From Chitinophaga agri (GTDB lineage: Bacteria; Bacteroidota; Bacteroidia; Chitinophagales; Chitinophagaceae), in NCBI RefSeq assembly GCF_010093065.1, contig NZ_CP048113.1:4092001-4156000 (forward strand): a stretch of DNA of 64,000 nucleotides, in the 5' to 3' direction. The notes beneath the pieces were generated by a model, which did not search any database, was not told the DNA's origin, and worked only from the letters and a program-made list of their open reading frames with translations. This document shows positions 7,503 through 15,140 of the stretch, one piece after another. Each line of letters begins with the position of its first letter. The stretch's first letter is position 1. Made by a program: the position numbers and the translations under genes.

Positions 7503-8234
7503 ATGGCCCGGACGTTTGTAATTGGAGATATTCATGGCGCACTGAAAGCATTGGAACAGGTGATCAGTATGATCAAACCGAAAGCGGCTGATACACTTAT
7601 TTTTCTGGGCGACTATGTAGATGGCTGGTCACAATCTGCGCAGGTGATCGACTACCTCATGCAACTCGACAAACAATATAAATGCATTTTCATAAAAGGA
7701 AACCATGACGCCTGGTGTGAATCCTGGCTCATGGGCTCCTTACCCGATCCTACATGGATCTTCAATGGTGGCGAAGCGACAGTCAATAGTTATGCCGGCT
7801 TCTCCGAAACAGAAAAAGCGGTACATATCAGTTTCTACAACCGCATGAAAGATTACATGATCGACGATGAGAACCGCCTGTTCATTCATGCAGGATTCAC
7901 CTCGATGCATGGTCCGGCCATGGAAAGATATGAAGCCAGTACCCGCTGGGACCGTACCCTCTGGGAAATGGCAGTGGTCATGGACAAGCGTATTAAAAAA
8001 GACTCCAAACTTTTCCCTAAGCGTTTGTTGCTGTATCATGAGATCTTCATCGGGCATACACCTACACTGAACTATGACGTGGATGTACCGATGCAGGGAT
8101 GTAATGTCTGGAATGTAGATACCGGTGCGGCTTTCTATGGTAAGGTGACAGCGATGGACATCGAAACAAAAAAGTTCTGGCAGAGTGATCCTGTACGACA
8201 GTTATATCCGGATGAGAAAGGCCGGAACCGCTAA
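7503..8234 (+). CDS. PPP-type metallophosphoesterase (serine/threonine phosphatase family)
   Basis: A 243-residue calcineurin-like phosphoesterase with the PPP signatures GDIHG (8-12), FLGDYVDGW, KGNHDAW, FIHAGF and IGHTP, so both metal sites appear intact. Family members dephosphorylate phosphoproteins or hydrolyse dinucleotide polyphosphates. Its ATG directly follows the stop codon of the ADP-ribosylglycohydrolase (no gap), which ties it to the NAD/ADP-ribose operon as the fifth gene. In that setting a phosphorylated ADP-ribose product, such as the one left by KptA, is a reasonable candidate substrate, but a protein phosphatase role is equally open from sequence alone. It overlaps by 4 bp the convergent lipoprotein gene. 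Confidence 0.9.
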   Translation: MARTFVIGDIHGALKALEQVISMIKPKAADTLIFLGDYVDGWSQSAQVIDYLMQLDKQYKCIFIKGNHDAWCESWLMGSLPDPTWIFNGGEATVNSYAGFSETEKAVHISFYNRMKDYMIDDENRLFIHAGFTSMHGPAMERYEASTRWDRTLWEMAVVMDKRIKKDSKLFPKRLLLYHEIFIGHTPTLNYDVDVPMQGCNVWNVDTGAAFYGKVTAMDIETKKFWQSDPVRQLYPDEKGRNR

Positions 8235-8887
8235 TATCTCATTAAACGTAATTCTTTTTTTACAAGCGGGAAGTTGCCATCATTCACATCTGTTTCATAA
8301 AAATAAAGCATATCATCTTCGAGGACGATCCGCTTTTGCAGTTCCTCATCGCTGATGTATTCACACGCAGTAGGAATAGACCAATAGTCCGTAATGCGTG
8401 TCCAGCGGCCGCCTGTATATGACCAGGTACTGACGGTATACGAACAGGCTTTCATCGATTGTTCAAAAACTGAGATCTCATCTTTGCCATCTCCATTCAG
8501 ATCTCCTTCATTTACTAAACGGATATGCCTTGCAGTTATCACCGGCATGGGGGCAATACTGCCACCTGCGAAACGTACGATGTACTGATATACCATATCT
8601 GAAGATATACTGCCTTCCGAAAAGCCATCCTGCCCCGTTTTATTATAAAGCACACCGTATCCCTTATCCAATGTCGTATCACCATCAAAATAGCCACTAA
8701 TGCACACGGAATCGGGTATCTCCTGGAGATATTCCGGAGGACTGTCCATCGTCATGATGCCTGTATCAACAGGTGCACTAACCGTACTACTGACCATCGC
8801 TGCACCAGTATTTTCGTTGAGGGGCTCTACAGTGGAATGGCATGCCGATAAAAAAATGAGACCTAAGGCATAAAGCGATCTTTGCAT
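8231..8887 (-). CDS. Hypothetical lipoprotein with an EF-hand/VCBS-like loop
   Basis: A 218-residue predicted lipoprotein; signal peptide MQRSLYALGLIFLSAC with C16 as the lipidated residue. The mature part is mostly beta. It contains SGYFDGDTTLDKGYGV and GDLNGDGKDEISVF, the latter a typical calcium-binding Asp-rich loop as in VCBS/FG-GAP repeats, then YTVSTWSYTGGRWTRI. It likely sits on the periplasmic or outer surface. Convergent with the phosphatase gene (4-bp overlap). No function can be assigned. Confidence 0.8.
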   Translation of the reverse strand: MQRSLYALGLIFLSACHSTVEPLNENTGAAMVSSTVSAPVDTGIMTMDSPPEYLQEIPDSVCISGYFDGDTTLDKGYGVLYNKTGQDGFSEGSISSDMVYQYIVRFAGGSIAPMPVITARHIRLVNEGDLNGDGKDEISVFEQSMKACSYTVSTWSYTGGRWTRITDYWSIPTACEYISDEELQKRIVLEDDMLYFYETDVNDGNFPLVKKELRLMRY

Positions 8888-9081
8888 CTCTCACAAATTA
8901 CACGCCTAATGTATCACTTTATTTTTAAGAAAAAGGGCTTTATACTCAGGCTGTCTTCCGCAGGAATAGTCATTTTGTCCAATTTAGAGTGGGAACGTTT
9001 GCGTAAATAATTACCCAAACTTCTGAGCGCTCAGTAGTCAAATCCTGTAATTTCAGGATGAAATAAAACCCACGTCCCGTT

Positions 9082-11337
9082 ATGAGAACACAACTACTAC
9101 TGGCACTCGCATGCCTTCTCGGGGAAGGTATGTCCTATGCACAAACCACGTTGTATGTAGCCCCCACCGGATCAGCGGCTAACCCCGGCACCAGTATGAA
9201 TGCTCCCACCACACTGGCGAATGCACTAGCCACTATCCAGCCTGGCGGCACCATCTATCTGAGAGGCGGCACTTATCCACTCGCCGCTTCTGTTATTATC
9301 CCCGCAACAAACAATGGTACAGCATCCGCCAACAAAAATGTGGTTGCGTACAACAGTGAAGTACCGGTACTGGATTTCTCCGCGCAGGCGGTTGCCGACG
9401 CGAACCGGGGTCTGGTACTGGACGGTGATTACTGGCATTTCACCGGCATCACCATCAGCGGTGCGGGTGATAATGGAATGTTACTCGCCGGTAACAACAA
9501 CACGATTGAGAAATGTATTTTCAGTAAAAACCATGACAGCGGCTTACAACTCAGTCGCTACGTAACATCCAACACTACGATTGGCTCATGGCCTTCCAAC
9601 AACCTCATTTTAAACTGTGAGGCGTTCGACAATCAGGATCCTGACAATGAAGATGCAGACGGATTCGCCGCTAAACTGACCTGTGGCACGGGTAATGTGT
9701 TCCGGGGCTGCATCTCCCATCACAACATCGATGATGGCTGGGACCTTTACGCAAAGGATGATACCGGCCCAATTGGCCCAGTCACCATTGAGAACTGCGT
9801 AGCTTACAACAATGGTGCGCTCAGCAATGGCAGCACATCCGGTAACGGTGACAAGAACGGATTTAAACTGGGCGGTTCAGGCATTGCTGTAAACCATATC
9901 GTCCGCCGTAGTATCGCTTTTAACAACGGGCACCATGGATTTACGGACAATAACAACCCTGGTAACATGGAGATAAGCAACAACACCAGCTACAATAATG
10001 CGGAGTCAAACTTCAACTTCAGAGAAGGTAGTACGGCTACTTTCCGCAACAACCTTTCTTTCAATGCAGGCGCCAGTGATAAGAGCAATGGTACGGATGC
10101 CGGCAATAGTAATGTGTGGTGGAAGAACAATGTGAGCACGAATGGCGGCGGACTGGTTGTAAGCAATGCGGATTTTATCTCGACTTCTCCATCTGTTGGT
10201 AAAAATGCAGATGGCAGTCCTGATCTGGGCAACTTCCTCGCACTGGCATCAGGCAGTGATCTGATCAATGCGGGCGTTACAGCAAGCGGTATTACCTATA
10301 CCGGTTCCGCACCAGACATTGGCGCGCGTGAATCGGGCAGCACAACGAACCCAGGTACCTATTCACTCCGTGTAACAGCATCACCGGCTGCTGGCGGTAG
10401 TGTAACGGTAAGTCCGAATGCATCTTCATATACAGCAGGTACTGTCGTAACACTAACGGCCGTCGCGGCGGGCGGCTATACCTTCTCCGGCTGGAGCGGT
10501 GGTGCAAGTGGAACAGGTACTACAACCACTATCACAATGAACGCCAATCAGGCTGTTACTGCTTCTTTTACCGCGAATAATGGCGGCGGTGGCAACACGT
10601 TACGCATAGATGATGCAGCAACCACGACAAGCGGTTATTGCGGTGCAGATGGTAGTCGTCAGAACAGCTACACCGGCGCCGATGGTGGTTACTATATCAA
10701 TCTATCCAATTCAGCGTCCAAAGGCGTCAATTACCGCGTTACGGTACCCTCGGCTGGTACTTACTCATTTGTATGGAGATATGCCAATGGCGGGGCTAAT
10801 GTGTCCACTACAGCCAGGTTACTGGTGAATGGCAGCACCGTCGTATCCAGTGTGTCGTTCCCGAAAACAACTGCCTGGACATCCTGGACAACGACGGCAG
10901 CGGTGACCGCCACACTGGCAGCAGGTACAAATACGGTGCGTATTGAAACAACATCTGCTACTGAATTCGCGGTCATCGACTGGATGGAGGTAACAGGCAA
11001 TAGCCCATCAGCAGGTGCCTGTGGCAGCTCCCTGGTAAATGACTTGTCTTATAAACAAGCTATCCCGGAAACAGGCAATACCAACCTGGCCGCCCGCATT
11101 TATCCCAATCCTGTCGCCGGTAATGCGACCATCAGCTTCTATAACCAGCAGGAAACGAGAGTGGCGGTACAGATATTCGATGCGAATGGGGCACTTATCA
11201 ACAATGTAGCAAACAAGATCTATCCGGCAGGCCATCACCAGGTCCATGTCGACGTTAGCAGACTGGTACAGGCGGTGTACTTTATCAGGATAGAAAGAGA
11301 AGGTAAAAATGAAACGTTAAGAATAGTGAAACAATAA
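9082..11337 (+). CDS. Secreted PL9-like pectate lyase with InlB-type repeat, CBM and T9SS tail
   Basis: A 751-residue multidomain exported enzyme. Order: signal peptide ending SYA; right-handed parallel beta-helix (about 25-415); a divergent InlB B-type repeat (about 425-500, SPAAGGSVTVSPNASSYTAG and GYTFSGWSGG); a CBM6/35-like beta-sandwich (about 510-645); and a type IX secretion C-terminal domain beginning RIYPNPVAG (about 670-751). The helix carries DADGF and NIDDGWDL: Asp193, 217, 218 and 221, whose 24-1-3 spacing matches the calcium-binding aspartates of family PL9 as I recall it; Lys262 in NGFKLGG is the probable catalytic base. It should cut pectate by calcium-dependent beta-elimination at the cell surface or outside. 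A 12-bp palindrome CTGAGCGCTCAG lies upstream at 9023-9034. Confidence 0.88.
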   Translation: MRTQLLLALACLLGEGMSYAQTTLYVAPTGSAANPGTSMNAPTTLANALATIQPGGTIYLRGGTYPLAASVIIPATNNGTASANKNVVAYNSEVPVLDFSAQAVADANRGLVLDGDYWHFTGITISGAGDNGMLLAGNNNTIEKCIFSKNHDSGLQLSRYVTSNTTIGSWPSNNLILNCEAFDNQDPDNEDADGFAAKLTCGTGNVFRGCISHHNIDDGWDLYAKDDTGPIGPVTIENCVAYNNGALSNGSTSGNGDKNGFKLGGSGIAVNHIVRRSIAFNNGHHGFTDNNNPGNMEISNNTSYNNAESNFNFREGSTATFRNNLSFNAGASDKSNGTDAGNSNVWWKNNVSTNGGGLVVSNADFISTSPSVGKNADGSPDLGNFLALASGSDLINAGVTASGITYTGSAPDIGARESGSTTNPGTYSLRVTASPAAGGSVTVSPNASSYTAGTVVTLTAVAAGGYTFSGWSGGASGTGTTTTITMNANQAVTASFTANNGGGGNTLRIDDAATTTSGYCGADGSRQNSYTGADGGYYINLSNSASKGVNYRVTVPSAGTYSFVWRYANGGANVSTTARLLVNGSTVVSSVSFPKTTAWTSWTTTAAVTATLAAGTNTVRIETTSATEFAVIDWMEVTGNSPSAGACGSSLVNDLSYKQAIPETGNTNLAARIYPNPVAGNATISFYNQQETRVAVQIFDANGALINNVANKIYPAGHHQVHVDVSRLVQAVYFIRIEREGKNETLRIVKQ

Positions 11338-11375
11338 ACAGCTTACCGGATAAAGATCGGTAGTTCCCTAGCTGA

Positions 11376-11403
11376 AAAGCCTGATCTATGTAGATCAGGC
11401 TTT
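11376..11403. terminator. Bidirectional intrinsic terminator after the PL9-like gene
   Basis: Perfect 13-bp inverted repeat (AAAGCCTGATCTA at 11376-11388, its complement at 11391-11403) with a 2-nt centre and A/T ends on both sides. Confidence 0.75.
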
Positions 11404-11429
11404 CCTATGATATGCCAGCTGAGCGGATC

Positions 11430-11445
11430 ATTGACAAAAGTCAAT
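11430..11445. promoter_or_regulatory. Palindrome upstream of the SDR gene
   Basis: ATTGAC-aaaa-GTCAAT is a 16-bp inverted repeat about 97 bp ahead of the SDR start. It could be an operator half-site pair, but no promoter box was found at a fixed distance, so this is only a candidate. Confidence 0.3.
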
Positions 11446-11541
11446 AAAATTTCAAAGCATAGATCAATGGAACGGGGACCTGTTTCGATGCAACTTTGTG
11501 TTATCAAAAACAAATCATCAATCACACAAAATATTGCAATC

Positions 11542-12405
11542 ATGAAAAAGATCATATTCATCACAGGTACCAGCACCGGCTTTGGCAAATTAATGACCCT
11601 CACACTGGCAAAAGCGGGACATACTGTCATTGCGGCCATGCGTGGGATCGATAACAGGAATGCGGCGGCTGCAAAAGAACTTGGTGCGGTAGAAAATGTA
11701 GATGTAGTAGAACTGGACGTTACCAATGACCAGTCTGTCAACAATGCCTTCAAAACAGTACTGGATAAATACGGTAAGATAGATGTGCTGGTGAACAATG
11801 CTGCAGTCTCAGGTTTCGGTTTGCTGGAATCCTGGTCTATCGATCAGATCAAACAAATGGAAGAAGTGAATGTATATGGTGTGATCCGTACCTATCAGGC
11901 AGTGCTGCCTGCGATGCGTAAAGCAAAGAGTGGTCTGATCATCAACCTGACTTCAGGTGCAAGTGGCTTTACCCTCCCTTTCATGGTACCTTACCTGATG
12001 TCAAAATTTGCGGTAGAAACTATTACCGAAGGTGCGCAACATGAACTGAAACAGTATGGTATCGAAAACGTATCTATCCAGCCGGGTGTTTATCCTACAG
12101 AAATGAACAATGGTTCAAAAGCGGGTGTCCATGCAGATAAAGCAAATATCACGGCTGAATACGGAGAAGCCGGACAGGAGCTGTTCAACTCCATCGGGCA
12201 GGCACTGTTTGGTAAGATGGCGGAATTTAACATGGACCCACAGGTAATTGCGGATGGCATCCTTACACTGGTAAATATGGAGAAAGGTACCCGGCCGCTG
12301 CGTTATCCGCTGGATGCGATCGCACAGGGTACAGACAAGGAATTCATTGCTGCCAGAGCCGCCATTAAAGATAAATGGGTAGCCAGTTACGGTCTTTCCC
12401 TGTAA
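11542..12405 (+). CDS. Short-chain dehydrogenase/reductase (SDR)
   Basis: A 287-residue classical SDR using NAD(P) to oxidise or reduce an alcohol/carbonyl substrate. The start is the ATG at 11542 (MKKIIFITGTSTGFGK); the open frame extends 45 codons upstream into non-conserved text and nearly into the terminator, so that extension is not coding. Motifs: TGTSTGFG nucleotide loop at the N terminus, the acidic stretch ELDVTND, NNAAVSGFG, the serine in NLTSGASG and the catalytic YLMSK. The C-terminal part (HADKANITAEYGEAG) is typical of the group often called oxidoreductases of unknown substrate. It is monocistronic: a terminator lies before it and the EF-G leader region after it. Confidence 0.9.
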   Translation: MKKIIFITGTSTGFGKLMTLTLAKAGHTVIAAMRGIDNRNAAAAKELGAVENVDVVELDVTNDQSVNNAFKTVLDKYGKIDVLVNNAAVSGFGLLESWSIDQIKQMEEVNVYGVIRTYQAVLPAMRKAKSGLIINLTSGASGFTLPFMVPYLMSKFAVETITEGAQHELKQYGIENVSIQPGVYPTEMNNGSKAGVHADKANITAEYGEAGQELFNSIGQALFGKMAEFNMDPQVIADGILTLVNMEKGTRPLRYPLDAIAQGTDKEFIAARAAIKDKWVASYGLSL

Positions 12406-12490
12406 GCAGCAGCATGGCTTTTATCAATCGTATATCAATCAATCGCTTAGCAGGGAAGTTAAGCAAGTGCTAACACGACACGCTACATGA

Positions 12491-12524
12491 CTTGATCTTT
12501 ATATTGAAAATGTTCGTACATTTG
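12491..12524 (+). promoter_or_regulatory. Promoter of the EF-G leader transcript
   Basis: TACATTTG at 12517-12524 is an exact match to the Bacteroidota -7 element; CTTG at 12491-12494, 22 bp upstream, can serve as the -33 element. Transcription would begin near 12531, about 20 bp before the first small ORF, and about 400 bp before the EF-G start. Confidence 0.55.
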
Positions 12525-12553
12525 TGCACGATTTATAAAAGCAATTAATCACA

Positions 12554-12682
12554 ATGACAAACATTCTTACATATCAATCAGCGTTCAACGCAAGTGCTGC
12601 TATCAGAGCAGTAATTGCCAGCACCTGTATTGTCTTAATTAAGAACGGGGAGGCAGATCCTTACCCGGATGTAAGAAGTTAA
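12554..12682 (+). CDS. Small ORF 1 (42 aa), candidate leader peptide
   Basis: A 42-codon reading frame (starts MTNILTYQSAFNASAAIRAV, ends PYPDVRS) lies about 20 bp after a good -7 box, and its stop is 22 bp before a strong intrinsic terminator. That geometry is what a leader peptide has. I know of no homologue. It has no run of a single amino acid, so classical amino-acid attenuation is not suggested. No convincing antiterminator for the following hairpin was seen, so this module may simply be a short transcript that ends there, with a small protein as product. Confidence 0.45.
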   Translation: MTNILTYQSAFNASAAIRAVIASTCIVLIKNGEADPYPDVRS

Positions 12683-12704
12683 TTATTGTGTCTGGATATT
12701 CTTC

Positions 12705-12735
12705 AGAGGCCTCTTCATCCCGAAGAGGCCTTTTT
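12705..12735 (+). terminator. Intrinsic terminator behind small ORF 1
   Basis: GGCCTCTTC (12708-12716) pairs with GAAGAGGCC (12722-12730) across a 5-nt loop, extended by A-T pairs, then TTTTTATTTT. It lies between the promoter and the EF-G gene, so transcripts must pass it to reach EF-G unless an internal promoter exists. Confidence 0.8.
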
Positions 12736-12801
12736 ATTTTGTCTCCCCGTACTTCCTCACTACATATCATTTAATTAATAACATCATTTATCATTAGCAA
12801 T

Positions 12802-12855
12802 ATGAAAGCTATTATCAAAACATTGACCATTTTATTTACACCGCTAACCCGGTAA
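12802..12855 (+). CDS. Small ORF 2 (17 aa), candidate leader peptide of the EF-G paralogue
   Basis: ATG at 12802 opens a 17-codon frame, [17 protein letters not shown], ending TAA at 12853-12855. The stop codon lies inside the GGTAACG segment (12851-12857) that can pair with part of the downstream terminator. Its size, basic/hydrophobic content and placement 24 bp before a strong terminator are those of leader peptides that govern antibiotic-responsive genes. A ribosome ending normally here would cover GGTAACG and favour the terminator; a ribosome held early in the frame would leave it free. This reading is inference. Confidence 0.5.
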   Translation: MKAIIKTLTILFTPLTR

Positions 12856-12894
12856 CGTCAGTGCTTTGCATATTGCGAGAAGCCTTCCGTTACC
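12851..12894 (+). promoter_or_regulatory. Candidate antiterminator pairing
   Basis: GGTAACG (12851-12857) is perfectly complementary to CGTTACC (12888-12894). The second segment contains the last four bases of the left arm of the terminator at 12880-12908, so the two structures exclude each other. The pairing is 7 bp with a 30-nt loop, weaker than the 12-bp terminator but formed earlier during transcription. Confidence 0.45.
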
Positions 12895-12913
12895 AGAACG
12901 GAAGGCTTTTTTT
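12880..12913 (+). terminator. Attenuator-type terminator directly before the EF-G start
   Basis: Perfect 12-bp stem (AAGCCTTCCGTT 12880-12891, complement 12897-12908), 5-nt loop, and seven T residues at 12907-12913. It ends only 22 bp before the preferred EF-G start codon, where a terminator makes sense only if expression is conditional. Confidence 0.8.
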
Positions 12914-12934
12914 ATGGCTTTAAAATCAACAACA

Positions 12935-15010
12935 ATGAAACGATTGGATCACTTCAGAAATATAGGCATCATGGCGCATGTGGACGCAGGTAAAACAACG
13001 GTTACTGAACGCATGCTTTATTATACAGGACTAACACACAAGCTGGGCAGCGTAGATCAGGGGAATACCGTGATGGACAGTGATCCGCAGGAAGAAAAAC
13101 GGGGCATCACGATCTCGTCTGCAGCCATCACAACTTACTGGCAACTGGACGCCAGTAAATACCAGGTAAATATTATTGATACACCGGGGCACGTCGACTT
13201 CACTGCCGAAGTAGAACGTTCGCTGCGTGTGCTGGATGGTGCAGTCGCCGTGTTCTGCGCCAGATCAGGTGTACAGCCACAGTCGGAAACTGTCTGGCAA
13301 CAGGCCAACAGGTACAACGTACCCCGTATTATTATGATCAATAAAATGGATAGGCAAGGTGCTGACTTCCGTCGCGTGGTGAATGAGATCCGTGAGGTGC
13401 TACACGCAAATGCAGTACCAGTTCAGATCCCTGTTGGTGCAGAAGATGACTTCGCCGGCGTGATCGATCTGGTCACGATGAAGGCATATATCTGGAGTGG
13501 CGATGATGGTAAATCATATAATGTGACAGACATACCTGCATACCTGCTGGCAGAAGCAACACAGGCACGTACCAACCTGCTGGAAGAGCTATCACTGTGT
13601 AATGAATCGATATTCGACAATTATACCAATGCCCCGGAAAGTGTGTCTGCTGAAGCGATATATACCGCATTACGTACGGCTACACTTCAAATGCAGGTCA
13701 TCCCGGTACTTGCCGGCGCTGCTTATCGCAACAGAGGCGTGCAACCGTTACTGGATGCGGTTGTCCGCTATCTGCCTGCGCCGGTTGACATGCCACAGAT
13801 CCAGGCCGTTGATCCGGAAACGGAAGAACAGGTATCGCTGAAAGTATCAGAAGAAAGCACTTTTGCAGCGCTGGCATTCAAGATCCTCTCCGATGATTAC
13901 GCAGGAAAACTAACACTGGTAAGAGTATACTCAGGTACATTGCGTGCTGGTGACACTGTATGGAATAGTCGTACCAGCAAACATGTCCGGATCAGTCGGC
14001 TGATGCGTATCATGTCGGATAAATATGAAACGGTAGATGCTATCAGTGCTGGTGACATTGGTGCCGTAGTCGGACTGAAAGATGTGCGCACAGGCGACAC
14101 TTTATCCGATCCTGCTCAACCGGTCCTGTTAGAAAAGATCCGCTTCCCGGAACCGATGATCGGTTATGCCATTGAAGCGAAAGTGGCTAAGGACGTCACA
14201 AAACTCAGCGAAGCATTATCTAAACTTGTGGAAGAAGATCCTACGCTGAGCGTCTCCGTAGATGAGGCTTCCGGGCAAACCATCCTGAAGGGTATGGGCG
14301 AGCTGCACCTGGAAGTAGTGCTGGAAAAACTGGCGATGAATTACCATGTGGACATTACCAAAGGTCAGCCGCAGATCGCATACAAAGAGGTATTCACCAA
14401 AGCGATCCAACACAAGGAAGTGTACAGCAAACAAAACGGTGGTGCTGGTCATTATGCAGCAATTGTGTTTGAATTGTCTCCACGTGAAGATGGTCTGCCG
14501 GGGCTTGAATTTGTGAATGAGATCACGGGCGGTGCGATCCCCCGTGAGTTCATACCATCTGTAAAGAAAGGATTTGAGGAAGCAATGAAGACGGGCGCAT
14601 TAGCAGGCTATCCTGTACAATCTATGCGCGTACGGTTACTGGATGGTAACATACACATGACTGACTCACATGCACTGGACTTTGAGCACGCAGCGATCAT
14701 GGGCTTCCGTCAGGCGGCTTCAAAAGCGGCACCTCGCTTACTGGAACCTGTTATGAGTGTAGAGGTGACATTACCGGAAGAACATACCGGGGCGATTACG
14801 GGAGATCTGAACAGACGCCGTGGTCTGATCAAAGGAATGGAGATGAAGGCCAATGCCCAGTACATTAAGGCAGAAGCCCCATTATCCGGTCTCTTTGGAT
14901 ATATTAACACCCTGCGTACGTTATCATCAGGAAGGGCCGCAGCCTCTGTGACTTTCCAGGATTATCAGCTGGTACCGGTCAATATGACAAGTAAAGTGCT
15001 GGCCGGATAA
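12935..15010 (+). CDS. Elongation factor G paralogue
   Basis: A 691-residue translational GTPase with EF-G domain order. The G domain is intact: HVDAGKTT (P-loop), [12 protein letters not shown] (switch I), DTPGHVDF (switch II) and NKMDRQG; then domain II, domain III ([16 protein letters not shown]), domain IV ([18 protein letters not shown]) and domain V ([20 protein letters not shown]). It differs from the house-keeping factor in many positions ([10 protein letters not shown] in place of the usual motif), so it is a second EF-G. The start at 12935 ([13 protein letters not shown]) matches other EF-Gs; ATG 12914 is possible, and the TTG at 12866 lies inside the attenuator. No str-operon genes are nearby. 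Its position behind two leader/terminator modules suggests induction when translation is disturbed. A role in drug tolerance, ribosome recycling or starvation is open. Confidence 0.9.
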   Translation: MKRLDHFRNIGIMAHVDAGKTTVTERMLYYTGLTHKLGSVDQGNTVMDSDPQEEKRGITISSAAITTYWQLDASKYQVNIIDTPGHVDFTAEVERSLRVLDGAVAVFCARSGVQPQSETVWQQANRYNVPRIIMINKMDRQGADFRRVVNEIREVLHANAVPVQIPVGAEDDFAGVIDLVTMKAYIWSGDDGKSYNVTDIPAYLLAEATQARTNLLEELSLCNESIFDNYTNAPESVSAEAIYTALRTATLQMQVIPVLAGAAYRNRGVQPLLDAVVRYLPAPVDMPQIQAVDPETEEQVSLKVSEESTFAALAFKILSDDYAGKLTLVRVYSGTLRAGDTVWNSRTSKHVRISRLMRIMSDKYETVDAISAGDIGAVVGLKDVRTGDTLSDPAQPVLLEKIRFPEPMIGYAIEAKVAKDVTKLSEALSKLVEEDPTLSVSVDEASGQTILKGMGELHLEVVLEKLAMNYHVDITKGQPQIAYKEVFTKAIQHKEVYSKQNGGAGHYAAIVFELSPREDGLPGLEFVNEITGGAIPREFIPSVKKGFEEAMKTGALAGYPVQSMRVRLLDGNIHMTDSHALDFEHAAIMGFRQAASKAAPRLLEPVMSVEVTLPEEHTGAITGDLNRRRGLIKGMEMKANAQYIKAEAPLSGLFGYINTLRTLSSGRAAASVTFQDYQLVPVNMTSKVLAG

Positions 15011-15035
15011 GAAGTAGGAGTTAAGCCGTACTAAT

Positions 15036-15066
15036 GAAAAGGATGTCTTTAATAGACATCCTTTTC
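15036..15066. terminator. Intrinsic terminator after the EF-G paralogue
   Basis: 13-bp perfect stem (GAAAAGGATGTCT 15036-15048, complement 15054-15066), 5-nt loop, T-rich right side. Confidence 0.75.
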
Positions 15067-15113
15067 TACTGTCGTATTACCTGATTTGCCACCCGCACCT
15101 GAGCTTCGCTGCA

Positions 15114-15140
15114 TTCAATTCCCAATTCGTGATTATTTCT
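15114..15140. repeat. Solo arm related to the fold-back repeat at 3114-3268
   Basis: The text TTCAATTCCCAATTCGTGATT uses the same words (in complement AATCACGAATTGGGAATTGAA) as the arms of the 3.1-kb element. It overlaps the stop codon of the Hint-domain gene, so insertion or decay there may have trimmed the coding end. Confidence 0.35.

Noticed and set aside
12866..12934. Upstream extension of the EF-G frame
   Set aside because: Begins with TTG inside the attenuator hairpin; EF-G proteins begin close to the RNIGI motif, as with the ATG at 12935.
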